A stretch of 62,154 bases of DNA, taken from assembly GCF_000170835.1 (NCBI RefSeq), contig NZ_ABCP01000020.1, positions 1 to 62,154 of the forward strand, in the 5' to 3' direction. The translations under genes and the position numbers were made by a program. The stretch comes from Marinobacter algicola DG893 (GTDB lineage Bacteria > Pseudomonadota > Gammaproteobacteria > Pseudomonadales > Oleiphilaceae). Below the pieces are notes generated by a model. That model did no database searches. It had not been told where the DNA came from and saw nothing but the letters and a program-made list of their open reading frames with translations. Numbering within the stretch: the first letter of the stretch is position 1; every line of letters begins with the position of its first letter. Below, in pieces: positions 28,248 to 38,069 of the stretch.

Positions 28248-28810
28248 CAGCATCAAAACACTCTCCACATAGCCTGCGGCACCAGTTTCTGGTGGCGTCT
28301 CCGTATTTGCAGGACCCACGTTTTCACGGTGCGGTGATCTATCTGTGCGAGCATTCGGATGAAGGCGCCCTTGGGCTGACGGTGAACCACCCCCTGGATA
28401 TCCACCTGGGGGAAATTCTGGAACAGCTGGACATGGACGGTGGCGAGCTGGACGTGCCGGTATACGGAGGTGGCCCGGTTCAGCCCGAGCGCGGGTTTGT
28501 GCTGCATTCCCCGGACGCCGGCTGGCAGAACACTGCGCAGGTGGCTGACGACATTCTGCTGACCACCTCCCGTGACGTGCTGTCGGACATCGGTGCAGGT
28601 CGGGGGCCTAGGAGTTACCTGGTGTGCCTGGGTTATGCGGGCTGGAGTGAGGGGCAGCTGGAAGAAGAGCTTTCCAGCAACGCCTGGCTGACCTGTCCCG
28701 CCACCGCAGATGTCCTGTTCAGGACACCCTGGGAGGACCGGTATCAGGCTGTGCTGAAGCTCATTGGCATCGACCTCAACCAGCTCAGTGAGTTTGTGGG
28801 CCATGCCTGA
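28244..28810 (+). CDS. algH: YqgE/AlgH family protein
   Basis: A 188-residue UPF0301 protein. The family signature is visible: LRHQFLVASPYLQDPRF, GAVIYLCEHSDEGALGLTVN, PVYGGGPVQPERGFVLH and CLGYAGWSEGQLEEEL. Biochemical function is not established. In Pseudomonas the locus was named for an effect on alginate. It is translationally coupled to tonB (ATGA overlap) and overlaps ruvX by 8 bp. Confidence 0.92.
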   Translation: MTASKHSPHSLRHQFLVASPYLQDPRFHGAVIYLCEHSDEGALGLTVNHPLDIHLGEILEQLDMDGGELDVPVYGGGPVQPERGFVLHSPDAGWQNTAQVADDILLTTSRDVLSDIGAGRGPRSYLVCLGYAGWSEGQLEEELSSNAWLTCPATADVLFRTPWEDRYQAVLKLIGIDLNQLSEFVGHA

Positions 28811-29243
28811 GGCTGGAAACCGTCGGGTAATGGCGTTTGATTTCGGCACCCGGCGAATCGGTGTGGCCAGTGGTCAGGAAATGCTGGGCACCGGCAAGCC
28901 TCTGACCATGCTGCCGGCCCGTGATGGAGTTCCTGACTGGGACCAGATTGGTCGGCTACTGAAAGAATGGCAGCCGGACCGGGTACTGGTCGGCCTGCCC
29001 CTGAACATGGATGACACGGAAAATGACATGTGCGCACGGGCTCGCAAGTTTGGCAAACGCCTGCACGGTCGCTTTCACGTTGAAGTGGAAATGGTGGACG
29101 AACGTCTCACCAGTTTTGAGGCCAAGGGCGATGTCATGGCGTCCGGCGGCAGCCGTGATTTCGGCCGCGATGGCGTCGATGACCGCGCCGCCGTTCTGAT
29201 TCTGGAAACCTGGTTTCACCAGCAGGAGTCCCGCTCGTCATGA
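28803..29243 (+). CDS. ruvX: Putative Holliday junction resolvase RuvX (YqgF)
   Basis: A 146-residue RNase H-fold protein needed for pre-16S rRNA processing in E. coli and proposed as a junction resolvase. Motifs: MAFDFGTRRIGVASGQ (first Asp), DRVLVGLPLNMD, MVDERLTSFEA (Glu) and DDRAAVLILETW (last Asp). The ATG at 28803 inside the algH end gives the normal length. An earlier in-frame start at 28764 would add 13 non-conserved residues. Confidence 0.92.
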   Translation: MPEAGNRRVMAFDFGTRRIGVASGQEMLGTGKPLTMLPARDGVPDWDQIGRLLKEWQPDRVLVGLPLNMDDTENDMCARARKFGKRLHGRFHVEVEMVDERLTSFEAKGDVMASGGSRDFGRDGVDDRAAVLILETWFHQQESRSS

Positions 29244-29275
29244 CCGGGTCCGGGTTGCTGACTATGGGGATTTAA

Positions 29276-29785
29276 ATGACTGCATTGCTTGAAATCGACC
29301 GGCTGCTGGATGACCTGGAAGCTGGCCTGCGCGAGAAGCTGGAAGAGCGGGGAGTAACCTCTCCGGCACTGATTGGCATTCGCACCGGTGGTGTCTGGCT
29401 GGCGGATGTCATGAGTAAGCGCCTGGGGCTCCAGGAACCCTGGGGTGAGTTGGATATTTCCTTCTACCGTGACGACTTCAGCCGCATTGGACTGAACCCG
29501 AAAGTGAAGCCGTCGAGCCTGCCGTTCAGTACCGAAGACCGAGACATCATCCTGATCGATGACGTGATCATGAGTGGCCGAACCATTCGTGCGGCCATGA
29601 ACGAAATTTTCGATTATGGCCGGCCGGCGAGTATCATCCTCGCCACGTTGGTGGATCTGGGCGCTCGGGAACTGCCCGTGCAGCCGGATGTGACCGGGCG
29701 GGTGCTTGCCCTGCAGTCGCATCAGCGCGTCAAACTGCGCGGGCCGGACCCACTGCACATAGAACTTCAGGAAACAGGCCACTAA
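29276..29785 (+). CDS. pyrR: PyrR bifunctional regulator / uracil phosphoribosyltransferase
   Basis: A 169-residue type I phosphoribosyltransferase. The PRPP loop is [18 protein letters not shown] and the N-terminal part has [12 protein letters not shown]. In Bacillus PyrR controls pyr attenuation; in pseudomonads it sits before pyrB without known attenuation, as here. The short leader (29244-29275) shows no terminator. It precedes pyrB by 31 bp. Confidence 0.92.
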   Translation: MTALLEIDRLLDDLEAGLREKLEERGVTSPALIGIRTGGVWLADVMSKRLGLQEPWGELDISFYRDDFSRIGLNPKVKPSSLPFSTEDRDIILIDDVIMSGRTIRAAMNEIFDYGRPASIILATLVDLGARELPVQPDVTGRVLALQSHQRVKLRGPDPLHIELQETGH

Positions 29786-29816
29786 TCAGCGAACGCATAA
29801 CACCAACAGGCGACCC

Positions 29817-30830
29817 ATGACGGCAACCGATCCCTCAAAAAACTCCCTGCAGCTGACCGCAGATGGCCAGTTACGCCATTTCCTGACCCTCGACGGCTTG
29901 AATCGCGCTCTACTGACGGAAATCCTGGATACTGCGGATTCGTTTATCGAAGTGGGAGAGCGCAGTATCAAGAAGGTGCCGTTGCTGCGTGGCCGCACCG
30001 TGGTCAACCTGTTCTTCGAATCCAGTACCCGTACCCGCAGCACCTTCGAGTTGGCTGCCAAACGGCTGTCGGCCGACGTGCTCAACCTGGACATCAACAC
30101 GTCTGCCACGTCCAAGGGTGAATCCTTGTCGGACACGCTACTGAATCTGGAAGCCATGGCCAGCGACATGTTCGTGGTGCGTCATTCCCAGAGTGGCGCG
30201 CCCCACTTTATCGCCGAGAGCGTGACCCCTGGAGTGGCCATTATCAATGCCGGCGACGGCCGCCACGCCCATCCAACCCAGGCCATGTTGGACATGCTCA
30301 CCATTCGCCAGCACAAGGGCGGATTTGAAGGTTTGAAAGTGGCGATTGTCGGTGATGTGCTGCACTCGCGGGTGGCCCGTTCCCAGATTCGCGCCCTGAA
30401 TGAACTGGGCGCCGCTGAAGTGCGCGTGATTGCGCCTGCCACCTTGTTGCCAAGGGACGTCGAAAGCCTGGGGTGCACCGTGGAGTACGACATGACCCGG
30501 GGCATGAAAGATCTGGATGTGGTGATCATGCTGCGTCTTCAGAAAGAGCGTATGGAAGGCGCACTGTTACCCAGCGAACGCGAGTTTTACCGGCTCTATG
30601 GCCTGAATCAGGAAAAGTTGGCGTTGGCTCACCCCGAGTGCATCGTCATGCACCCGGGGCCGATCAACCGGGGTGTGGAAATCGAGTCCGCGGTGGCCGA
30701 TGGGCCGCAATCCGTAATCCTTAATCAGGTCACCAATGGTATCGCCATTCGTATGGCGGTGATGTCCATGGCCATGGGAGGTCAGATGGCCGAGCGCAGT
30801 CGCAAGCTGGCGGGGAGGGCCCAGGGATGA
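29817..30830 (+). CDS. pyrB: Aspartate carbamoyltransferase catalytic subunit
   Basis: PyrB condenses carbamoyl phosphate and aspartate, the committed step of pyrimidine synthesis. The 337-residue length matches the Pseudomonas type, which needs PyrC' for assembly. Motifs: [19 protein letters not shown] (carbamoyl phosphate loop), [17 protein letters not shown] (active-site His/Gln), and [14 protein letters not shown] start with AGGCG upstream, 4-bp overlap with the next gene. Confidence 0.96.
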   Translation: MTATDPSKNSLQLTADGQLRHFLTLDGLNRALLTEILDTADSFIEVGERSIKKVPLLRGRTVVNLFFESSTRTRSTFELAAKRLSADVLNLDINTSATSKGESLSDTLLNLEAMASDMFVVRHSQSGAPHFIAESVTPGVAIINAGDGRHAHPTQAMLDMLTIRQHKGGFEGLKVAIVGDVLHSRVARSQIRALNELGAAEVRVIAPATLLPRDVESLGCTVEYDMTRGMKDLDVVIMLRLQKERMEGALLPSEREFYRLYGLNQEKLALAHPECIVMHPGPINRGVEIESAVADGPQSVILNQVTNGIAIRMAVMSMAMGGQMAERSRKLAGRAQG

Positions 30831-32098
30831 GCAGCCTTAAGATTGTCGGTGGCCGCCTGGCCGACACCAATGCCGAAACCACCATACTGGTCCGTAACGG
30901 GCGTATCGTCGCCCTGGGTGATGCGGCCGGGAAGGAACCCGCCGACCACGATTTCGACGCCACAGGCTGCCTCCTGACACCCGGATTTGTGGATCTGTGC
31001 TGTAACCTGCGGGAGCCGGGCAACGGTCAGAAAGGCAATATTGCCTCGGAAAGCCTCGCCGCCGCTCATGGCGGCTTCACAACCCTGTGTGCCTCGCCGG
31101 ATACGTCGCCGGTCAATGATTCCGGCGCGGTGACTAACCTGATCCTGGACGTGGCCGCGAAGCGCTCTTCGGTTCGGGTATTGCCGGTTGGCGCAATAAC
31201 CCGTGGCCTGGAAGGCGACCTGCTGAGTGACATGGCGGGCCTGGCGGGTGCAGGCTGTATTGCCCTGGGCAACGGCGCCCGCCCGGTAAAAAACGCCAGG
31301 GTGTTGCGCCGCTGTATGGCCTACGCCCGGACATTTGGCCTGACGGTAATGTTCAGCCCCGAGAACCAGGCGCTGGCGGCGGACGGCTACGCCCACGACG
31401 GCCTGGTGGCTTCGCGGCTGGGCCTGCTGGGCATCCCGGAGGTGGCGGAAACCGCCGCGATCATGGAAATGCTGTTGCTGGCGGAGGAAACCGGAGTTCG
31501 GCTGCATCTTGGCCAGCTCTCCTGTGCTCGCAGCGTGGAAATGCTGGCTGATGCCCGCAAGCGCGGCATTGCGGTGACCGCCGATGTGGCCATGCACCAG
31601 TTGATGTTCACCGAAGAAGCCCTGTCGGGATTCGACAGCCGCTATCACGTGCGACCGCCACTGCGTTCCGAAAAGGACCGCCAGGCGTTGCTGGGCGGTG
31701 TGCGGGATGGCGTGATCGACGCCATCACCAGCCAGCACCAGCCCCATGATTCTGCTGCAAAACAGGCACCTCTGGCAGCCACGGAACCCGGTCTGTCCAC
31801 CATTGAAAGCACCTTGTCCATGGGGTTGCTGCTGGTCGAACGCGGCGAGCTGGACATGGCAAGTCTGATTCGAGCGCTGACCAGCGGCCCGGCTGGGGTG
31901 ATTGGCCGTACTGCCGAGCTCCGGGAGGGTACGGTTGCAGATCTGTGTGTGTTTGATCCCGATGCCACCTGGGTTCCTGGTGACAGCAGCCTCAGCTCCG
32001 TTGGGCGTCATGTGCCGCTGCCAGGAAAGACACTTCCAGGCGTGGTTCGACTGACTCTGTGCGACGGGCGGCAGGCATGGCCCCAATCTGACCTGTAG
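30827..32098 (+). CDS. pyrC': Dihydroorotase homologue lacking metal ligands (PyrC')
   Basis: A 423-residue amidohydrolase-fold protein. Active dihydroorotases have PGFxDxHxHLREPG; here the motif reads [14 protein letters not shown], so both HxH ligands are gone. The DHAPH-like motif reads TSQHQPHD, so the catalytic Asp is also missing. It is thus the non-catalytic PyrC' type that in Pseudomonas forms a dodecamer with PyrB. The ATGA overlap with pyrB fits equal-stoichiometry production. A functional pyrC must be encoded elsewhere. Confidence 0.93.
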   Translation: MSSLKIVGGRLADTNAETTILVRNGRIVALGDAAGKEPADHDFDATGCLLTPGFVDLCCNLREPGNGQKGNIASESLAAAHGGFTTLCASPDTSPVNDSGAVTNLILDVAAKRSSVRVLPVGAITRGLEGDLLSDMAGLAGAGCIALGNGARPVKNARVLRRCMAYARTFGLTVMFSPENQALAADGYAHDGLVASRLGLLGIPEVAETAAIMEMLLLAEETGVRLHLGQLSCARSVEMLADARKRGIAVTADVAMHQLMFTEEALSGFDSRYHVRPPLRSEKDRQALLGGVRDGVIDAITSQHQPHDSAAKQAPLAATEPGLSTIESTLSMGLLLVERGELDMASLIRALTSGPAGVIGRTAELREGTVADLCVFDPDATWVPGDSSLSSVGRHVPLPGKTLPGVVRLTLCDGRQAWPQSDL

Positions 32099-32323
32099 CT
32101 CCCGTCTTCATATCGCTTCACATCGGCAAAGTGTGGCAGAGGTTGCGTAACCTCTGTCGAGCCCGTCACAGTTCCTTATCTTTTTGCCCCAGAGCCCTTG
32201 AAGACAGGCACCTGTGCCAACGTATTCTTACCGTCGCCGGCCTAGTCTCGGCGAAGGAATGCGGTGACCTGTGCACATGTGGATGTGCCGTCGCCCAACA
32301 ATAATAATTCAGGAGTCATCCCC
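32099..32323. other. Intergenic region between pyrC' and the binding-protein gene
   Basis: No gene is seen here. A hairpin CAGAGGTT-GCGT-AACCTCTG (32137-32156) may stall or end the pyr transcript but lacks a T-run. A short palindrome GGCAC-CT-GTGCC lies at 32207-32218. AGGAG at 32311-32315 is the ribosome site for the GTG at 32324. Confidence 0.4.
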
Positions 32324-33343
32324 GTGAAATCAGTCAACCTCCCGCGAAAGGCCACTGCGGTGGCAGCCCTGTGTGCCGCTCTTGCGTTGTCGCCGTTCGT
32401 CCAGGCGGAATCGGACATCATGGAGCGAAGCTTCTGTGTGTTTGATCCGGTTGGTGCCAACGGCCCCCTGTTTGCCATTACCAAAACCTTTCAGCCCATT
32501 GCCCTGAAGCAAGGCATCAAGTTGGACCTGCGTGCCTATACCGACGAGAAAGTGGCGGCCGAGGACTTCAAGGCCGGCCAATGTGACGCCGTCCTGCTGA
32601 CAGGTACCCGTGCCCGCGAGTTCAACAAATTTACCGGCACCCTGGAAGCGATGGGCGCTGTGCCCGGTGAAGAGGAAATGCGGCTGCTTTACAACACCCT
32701 CAGCCAGGAAAAGGCGCGCCCGTTCCTGATTGACGGTGACTACGAAGTGGCTGGTGTGTTCCCCGGTGGCGCGGTGTATCTCCATACCCGGGATCGGGCC
32801 ATTGATTCGGTGGAAAAATTGCAGGGCAAGCGTATTGCCACGCTGGATTTCGACACCGCGTCCGTACGTATGGTGCGCCACGTGGGGGCGTCCGTGGTGG
32901 GCTCCAACTCGGCCAATTTTGCCGGCAAATTCAACAATGGCAGTGTCGACCTGGCCTACGCTCCGGCAGTTGCTTACTCTCCCCTGGAACTCTACAAGGG
33001 CGTGAATCCCAACGGCGGGGTGTTCAAGTACGCCCTGGCCTATATGAACTTCCAGGTGATTATCCATCGCGACCGCTTCCCGGACGACGCTGGCCAGATG
33101 GTGCGTGATCAGGCCATCAAGCGCATTGACGAGGCCTATGAAATCATCGCCGAAGCCGAAGCCGGTATTCCCAGCGATGTTTGGATGCATCCGCCACAGG
33201 AAGACGTTGCCGAATACGACAAGATGCTGCGTAAGGTGCGGTTGTCATTGCTGGAGGATGGTGTCTACGACGAGCGTGCGATCAGCCTGATGAAAGCGAT
33301 TCGTTGCCGGGTGGACGGTTCCCGTTCCGAGTGTGCCTCCTGA
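32324..33343 (+). CDS. Periplasmic solute-binding protein of the TRAP locus
   Basis: A 339-residue exported protein. The GTG at 32324 has AGGAG eight bases upstream and yields a classical signal peptide (KSVNLPRK, hydrophobic core, SPFVQA cleaved near residue 28). Upstream in-frame starts would bury the signal. The body resembles TRAP/PhnD-like binding proteins, with CVFDPVGANGPLF, KFNNGSVDLAYAPAVAY and YALAYMNFQVIIHRDRFP. The pattern matches a putative solute-binding family I recall as DUF6091. The downstream lipoprotein and fused permease support a TRAP role. Ligand unknown. Confidence 0.78.
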   Translation: MKSVNLPRKATAVAALCAALALSPFVQAESDIMERSFCVFDPVGANGPLFAITKTFQPIALKQGIKLDLRAYTDEKVAAEDFKAGQCDAVLLTGTRAREFNKFTGTLEAMGAVPGEEEMRLLYNTLSQEKARPFLIDGDYEVAGVFPGGAVYLHTRDRAIDSVEKLQGKRIATLDFDTASVRMVRHVGASVVGSNSANFAGKFNNGSVDLAYAPAVAYSPLELYKGVNPNGGVFKYALAYMNFQVIIHRDRFPDDAGQMVRDQAIKRIDEAYEIIAEAEAGIPSDVWMHPPQEDVAEYDKMLRKVRLSLLEDGVYDERAISLMKAIRCRVDGSRSECAS

Positions 33344-33356
33344 GCCGACAGTGAAA

Positions 33357-33374
33357 GGGGCCCGGGCGGGCCCC
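33357..33374. terminator. GC-rich hairpin between convergent genes
   Basis: GGGGCCC-GGGC-GGGCCCC lies between the stop of the binding-protein gene (33343) and the stop of hupB (33385). The stem is perfect, but neither side has a long T-run (TTTC on the minus strand). Placement supports a shared terminator. Confidence 0.5.
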
Positions 33375-33384
33375 GGTTGTCGCC

Positions 33385-33657
33385 TTAACGGATGGAGTCC
33401 TTCAGTGCCTTACCTGCCTTGAAGCCGACCGTTTTGCTGGCGGGTATTTTGATGGTTGCACCCGTTTGAGGGTTGCGGCCATCCCGAGCCTCACGGCTGC
33501 GGATGTTGAAGGTGCCGAAGCCAATCAGAGTGGTGTCTTCGCCACGGGCCGCGGCGGCGGAGATCTGGTCGGTAAAAGCGGTGATGACTTCGCTGGCTTT
33601 GTCCCGGGACAGTCCGGTTTTGTCCGCAACGGCGGCGGCAAGTTCAGGTTTGCGCAT
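33385..33657 (-). CDS. hupB: HU-family DNA-binding protein
   Basis: A 90-residue nucleoid protein. It begins MRKPELAAAVADKTGLSRDK and carries the beta-arm region GFGTFNIRSREARDGRNPQTG and C-terminal KTVGFKAGKALKD, all HU signatures. The ATG at 33657 is preceded by AAAAGGAG; the open frame upstream to 33750 is not HU-like. The gene lies on the opposite strand between the TRAP binding protein and the lipoprotein. hupB versus hupA cannot be separated from sequence alone. Confidence 0.93.
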   Translation of the reverse strand: MRKPELAAAVADKTGLSRDKASEVITAFTDQISAAAARGEDTTLIGFGTFNIRSREARDGRNPQTGATIKIPASKTVGFKAGKALKDSIR

Positions 33658-33948
33658 CAGGTACTCCTTTTTGTCGTTTTTGGTCACTGGCCGGCGGGTG
33701 CGACACCGTCGGCTGATCAAATCTATAGCGGTTTGTGGGCCAATGTGCAAACCGGTAATCAGAATGCATTTGAAACGCCGTTTCCATTTGCGGGATAGGT
33801 CTCATAAAAACAGGGAGTTGTCGGCGATAATGCCGGTTCGGTTACAAACCGTAACAGATTGTGAGTGCGGCCGTGGCCTGGTGACACTCCGGTTCTGAAC
33901 AAACGCTCCGAACAACAAAAACGCAGATAGAGTAGAAGGTACAACGTT
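33658..33948. other. Divergent promoter region hupB / lipoprotein
   Basis: No gene is seen in 291 bp. It must hold the hupB promoter and that of the lipoprotein-permease pair. A short dyad GTTAC-AAACC-GTAAC lies at 33841-33855. AAGGT at 33936-33940 is the ribosome site for the gene at 33949. Confidence 0.35.
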
Positions 33949-35013
33949 ATGACGAGTATTCAGAAACCTGCCAGTCAGGCTTGCCGGAGCAATACATCTT
34001 TCCGCGGCGCAGTGGCCGCCGTACTTGCCAGTGTGCTTTTGAGTGGTTGTGGTGTCGTCAACAACATGATCTATAAAACCACCGGTGACGTGATGCAGGG
34101 CTTTTCCCGCAATCACACCGTGCCCTATCTACTGGAAAGTGACGATCTCGCCATGGGTTGCGCCATGAGTGAGGCCACCGCGCCCCTGCTGATGTCTTTC
34201 GGTCGGGTTACCAGCGAGCCTGATCAATTGGCGGTAATGCTGTACCTGTCCGCTGGCGGGTGTGCAGAGGAGCAGGCACGGGAACACGAACTGGATGGCC
34301 TGGCGGCCCTGCGCGCGATGGACGCGGAAGAAGCGGAAGACGCCATGATCCGCCAGAAGCGCGCACTTGCCCTGGCCGCCAAGCGCTATCACCGGGGCTG
34401 GAAACACCATAACGCCTTCTATGGCAAACCCGATGCGGGTGAATGCCCTGGTTTCGATGATGACCTGGGCGAGTTCATCTATATGGCAGGCCTGTTATCT
34501 GGCTTGCAGGCCCTGAACGCTGAAATTCAGTCCACCTCGTCCATCGGTGTTCCCAAGAATATTGGCTCCACGGTTTCTCGCGCGACCCGTTGTCTGGAAA
34601 ACGACAAATGGTGGGGTGCTCCCATGGCACTGCGTGCGACGGTCTGGGCAATGATTCCTGGCGCACTGCCAGAGGGTGAGGATCCTTTTGAGCGGCTGGA
34701 AATTGCCGACGCCCAGGGCGAGGAAGCCGGTGTCCGGATCAGCCATGTGTTCCACGCCATCGCGGCCCAGAACAAGGGTGACGAGGAACGCCTCCGTGAT
34801 GTGATCCGTAGCCACGCACAGGCCATTGAGGAAACGCCGGCGAACGAGGAGTGGACCTTTGTCGATGCGATGGCCACAGACATGATTGTGGCCATCTCCG
34901 ACCGACTGTGGATGGAGAACACCGGGCACAGGACGCCCATGGGGCAACTGGGTACCTTCTGGGATGACGAGAAGGAAGCGGTCGAAACCATGGATCTGGA
35001 CGATCTGCTGTAA
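33949..35013 (+). CDS. Lipoprotein, probable TRAP-associated TatT-like component
   Basis: A 354-residue lipoprotein with lipobox LLSGC (Cys34). The mature part is mostly helical, Ala/Glu-rich, with conserved Cys residues and repeats of AxxRxxxA helices such as AMIRQKRALALAAKRYH, which recall TPR-type folds. TatT lipoproteins form part of some TRAP systems. The gene lies 25 bp before the TRAP permease, and the assignment rests mainly on that context. ATG with AAGGT eight bases upstream. Confidence 0.6.
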   Translation: MTSIQKPASQACRSNTSFRGAVAAVLASVLLSGCGVVNNMIYKTTGDVMQGFSRNHTVPYLLESDDLAMGCAMSEATAPLLMSFGRVTSEPDQLAVMLYLSAGGCAEEQAREHELDGLAALRAMDAEEAEDAMIRQKRALALAAKRYHRGWKHHNAFYGKPDAGECPGFDDDLGEFIYMAGLLSGLQALNAEIQSTSSIGVPKNIGSTVSRATRCLENDKWWGAPMALRATVWAMIPGALPEGEDPFERLEIADAQGEEAGVRISHVFHAIAAQNKGDEERLRDVIRSHAQAIEETPANEEWTFVDAMATDMIVAISDRLWMENTGHRTPMGQLGTFWDDEKEAVETMDLDDLL

Positions 35014-35038
35014 ATCAATGTTCCCAGAGTGAGCTGTT

Positions 35039-37099
35039 ATGTCCCAGGGTGGTTTTCGACGTAATGGGTTGGAGTGGTTGTCCTCTCTGCCGGCCTGTCT
35101 GCTGTTGCTGTCGGTGGTGCTGTTTTCCACCAGCAGCGACATCCACAATCAGATGCTGCGAGGCGGCGAGCAGTTGTGGAGCGGCTACTACAAGCTGAGG
35201 GTCGACCCGGTACAACCCACCTGTGACCCGAACGTGGACATCGACGCCGCTGTTCAGGAAGAGTTGGCGAAAGAGGGCTCCGACAACCCCATGGCGGCCC
35301 TGTTGGGAGCGTCGGAAAAGGACCCGGATGAAGTTCGCCTGGCCATTGAACGTTCGGTGGCGGACTGCCGCCAGAGCTATCAGAGTTACGAGAACCTCAA
35401 GGACAAGCTCACCCCCGGCGTCAAAGCCTACCGGGCAGTGGAGCTGTTTGTGGCCGACCTGATCGCCTTCGGCCTGGAGTCCCAGCGTTACATACTGGTG
35501 ATCCTGGTCATGCTGTGCGCGGTGACCGCCACCCTGACTCGCCACCATATTGCCATGCGGGCCATGGAAACCCGCCTCGACTACATGGTTTCCCACACGC
35601 TGCAGACCATCGCCAATGCCATGCTTCTGGGGTCCAGCGTGATTTTCCGCCAGTCCAGTTTTGGCGCCGACACCACCATGTCGTCCGATGAACTGTTGCT
35701 CCATAACCTGTGGATTACCGGTTTCGCGGCGCTGACGCTCACCAGCCTGTACCGGCTCATCAGGGTGCCGGATGACCTGAGGGAAGGCGGTGATCTGAAC
35801 AAAGCTTTCCTGGCTGTGCCTCTTTATACCGTCATGTGCCTGATATCGGGGACCTATTTTGCGCTGATTGGTCACGCCTCCGGTATTGGTATCTATCTGG
35901 GCAAGATGATGGAATTGTCCGACATGTTCCTCAACGTCGGACTGTACGTGTGGGTAGGTATGATGCTGAAGCAGACGCGCCTGGCCACCCTGGTGTTCAA
36001 CGTCTTCCGGCCCTGGCGCATGCCGCCTGAAATGCTCGCTGTCGTAGCGGTGTTGGTGGCTGCGGTGCCTACTGCCTACACTGGCGCGTCGGGGATCTTT
36101 GTCATTGCAGCCGGTGCGGTCATTTACAGTGAACTGCGCGCTGCCGGTGCCCGCCGCCATCTGGCGCTGGCGGCAACCGCGATGTCCGGTTCCATGGGTG
36201 TGGTCTTGCGGCCCTGCCTGTTGGTGGTAGTCATTGCCTACCTGAACCGGGAAGTGACCACGGACGAGTTGTTTGGCTGGGGTATATGGGTGTTCGTGCT
36301 CACCGCGACCATGTTCACGGTGGTGGTCCTTACGGTGAACCGTCAGAGCAAGTTCAACCTGGCTCCGGCCTCCATGGCCTTCCCACCCATGATGTCAGCG
36401 TTGAAGCAGCTGATCCCCTATGCGCTGGTGATCACTGCGGTGGTACTGCTGTACCGTTTTGCACTGGATGTGCAGATGGATGAATTCTCTGCCCCGCGGT
36501 TGTTGCCGGTAATCATGCTGGCCATCCTGCTGTACGAACATGTCAGCCTGAAAAACCGTAAGGGTCGGGCCAGTGGCGAGATCAATCACCAGGGCCTGGA
36601 ACGCAGCTTGCGCTCGGCCACCAACGACACCACGGCGGAAATCGGTGCGTTGTTACTGTTGTTGGGCTTGTCGGTCAGTATCGGCGGGGTGATCGAACGC
36701 TCCCACATCATGGGAGCCTTCCCTCAGGCGTTCGACAGTGCCTGGTCTGCCATGCTGCTGATGGTGCTGATCCTGGTGGTGTTGGGCATGATCATGGACG
36801 CCTTCGGAGCCGTTATCCTGGTGACCGCCACCGTGGCTACCATCGCCTACAGCAGTGGCATACATCCGATTCACTTCTGGATGGTGACCCTGGTCGCCTT
36901 CGAGCTGGGGTATCTAAGCCCGCCGGTGGCGCTGAACCACCTGCTGACGCGGCAGGTCGTCGGGGAGGGGGAAGTGCTGGCGGCGCAGCAGGAAGAGGGC
37001 ACCTTCTACCAGCGCCACGAGCGCATCATCATGCCATTGATTGCCATGGGCATTTCACTGGTACTGGTGGCGTTTGTGCCGCTGCTGTTCTACGCCTGA
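35039..37099 (+). CDS. TRAP transporter permease, DctQ-DctM fusion
   Basis: A 686-residue inner-membrane protein. After the first helix (about 13-30) there is an external loop of about 100 residues containing two to three Cys, then roughly 14 further helices. The DctM-type part shows AYTGASGIFVIAAGAVIYSEL, AATAMSGSMGVVLRPCLL, and late GMIMDAFGAVILVTATV and ELGYLSPPVALNHLL, family patterns of TRAP large permeases. The N-terminal part likely provides the small DctQ domain. The N-terminal periplasmic loop is unusual. It follows the lipoprotein by 25 bp and converges on the AraC gene. Confidence 0.85.
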   Translation: MSQGGFRRNGLEWLSSLPACLLLLSVVLFSTSSDIHNQMLRGGEQLWSGYYKLRVDPVQPTCDPNVDIDAAVQEELAKEGSDNPMAALLGASEKDPDEVRLAIERSVADCRQSYQSYENLKDKLTPGVKAYRAVELFVADLIAFGLESQRYILVILVMLCAVTATLTRHHIAMRAMETRLDYMVSHTLQTIANAMLLGSSVIFRQSSFGADTTMSSDELLLHNLWITGFAALTLTSLYRLIRVPDDLREGGDLNKAFLAVPLYTVMCLISGTYFALIGHASGIGIYLGKMMELSDMFLNVGLYVWVGMMLKQTRLATLVFNVFRPWRMPPEMLAVVAVLVAAVPTAYTGASGIFVIAAGAVIYSELRAAGARRHLALAATAMSGSMGVVLRPCLLVVVIAYLNREVTTDELFGWGIWVFVLTATMFTVVVLTVNRQSKFNLAPASMAFPPMMSALKQLIPYALVITAVVLLYRFALDVQMDEFSAPRLLPVIMLAILLYEHVSLKNRKGRASGEINHQGLERSLRSATNDTTAEIGALLLLLGLSVSIGGVIERSHIMGAFPQAFDSAWSAMLLMVLILVVLGMIMDAFGAVILVTATVATIAYSSGIHPIHFWMVTLVAFELGYLSPPVALNHLLTRQVVGEGEVLAAQQEEGTFYQRHERIIMPLIAMGISLVLVAFVPLLFYA

Positions 37100-37109
37100 G
37101 TTTCAGGGG

Positions 37110-38069
37110 TCAAACGGGCTCTGCAGCCCGGTGTTCGCCACGCAGCAGAGTGACGTCGGCCCTGGGCGGTGCACCGAACAGGCGACTGTATTCGCGGCTG
37201 AAATGCGAAGGGCTTTCGTAACCCACCCGATAGCTGGCGGTGGCAGCCTCAAGCCCCTCGGTCAGCATCAGGCGCCGGGCCTCATGCAGACGCAGTTTCT
37301 TCTGGAACTGCAGTGGCGACATCCGAGTCACCTGCTTGAAGCTGTGGTACAAGGTAGACTCGCTCATGTTGGCGGCTTCCGCCAACTCACTGATGCGTAG
37401 CGGTTCGGCGTAGTGGTCCTTCAACGTCGAGATAACCGTGGAAATACGGTGTGCCTGGGAATCAGCGGCGGCAAATTTGCGCATCCGTGACCCCATCTCG
37501 CCAATCAGTGCGCGATATATGATTTCCCGCCGCGCCAGGGGCGCCAGAATAGGAATATCCCCGGGAGAATCCAGCAGGCTAAGAAGCCGGTAGAGCGCGC
37601 TCTGCATCCGCTCGTCCATCGACGACATGCACAGGCCACACTGCACTTCCGGGCAGGATTCGTTCGGGTGCAGTGGGGGCGCCTTGTCGCCCAGTTCGAG
37701 CACCAGCTCCGCCACTTCCTGGGGGTCGACCTTGAGCTTTGCCGCCAGATAGGGGTATTCCTCCGAGGCATCAACAATTCGCCCCAGTACCGGAAGATGT
37801 ACCGAACTGGCCAGATAGGACAGGGGCTGATAGGTGATCTCGCGGTCACCCAGTTGGATGGTCTTGGTGCCCTGAATCACGAAGCACAAAGAGGGTTCAT
37901 AGACACTGGACCCACAGCTGGAAGGCTCGTCGCAGCGTATTAATTCCAAGCCATCAATGGCGGAACCCTGAATACCCTGGTGTGTCGTCCATTGACTGGC
38001 GACACGGGCGAGTTGTTGCTGCAGGTTGAGCGTGAGATTTCCGGAAATCTCAGGAACGTTGGCAGTCAT
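37110..38069 (-). CDS. AraC-family transcriptional regulator
   Basis: A 319-residue regulator. The N-terminal half is a cupin-like AraC_N domain (EPSLCFVIQGTKTIQLGDREI; YLASSVHLPVLGRIVDAS). The C-terminal HTH pair is clear: ISELAEAANMSESTLYHSFK and AATASYRVGYESPSHFSREY. It is transcribed away from the RND efflux operon across a 415-bp region, so it is a candidate regulator of it, though the SoxR box there shows another input. ATG with GGGAG upstream. Confidence 0.9.
   Translation of the reverse strand: MTANVPEISGNLTLNLQQQLARVASQWTTHQGIQGSAIDGLELIRCDEPSSCGSSVYEPSLCFVIQGTKTIQLGDREITYQPLSYLASSVHLPVLGRIVDASEEYPYLAAKLKVDPQEVAELVLELGDKAPPLHPNESCPEVQCGLCMSSMDERMQSALYRLLSLLDSPGDIPILAPLARREIIYRALIGEMGSRMRKFAAADSQAHRISTVISTLKDHYAEPLRISELAEAANMSESTLYHSFKQVTRMSPLQFQKKLRLHEARRLMLTEGLEAATASYRVGYESPSHFSREYSRLFGAPPRADVTLLRGEHRAAEPV

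Noticed and set aside
30782..32086. A 434-codon minus-strand frame over pyrC'
   Set aside because: Antisense to pyrC', with no recognisable domain.
32137..32156. Hairpin after pyrC' as terminator or attenuator
   Set aside because: Good stem but no T-run, and it lies 39 bp past the stop; kept only as a note.
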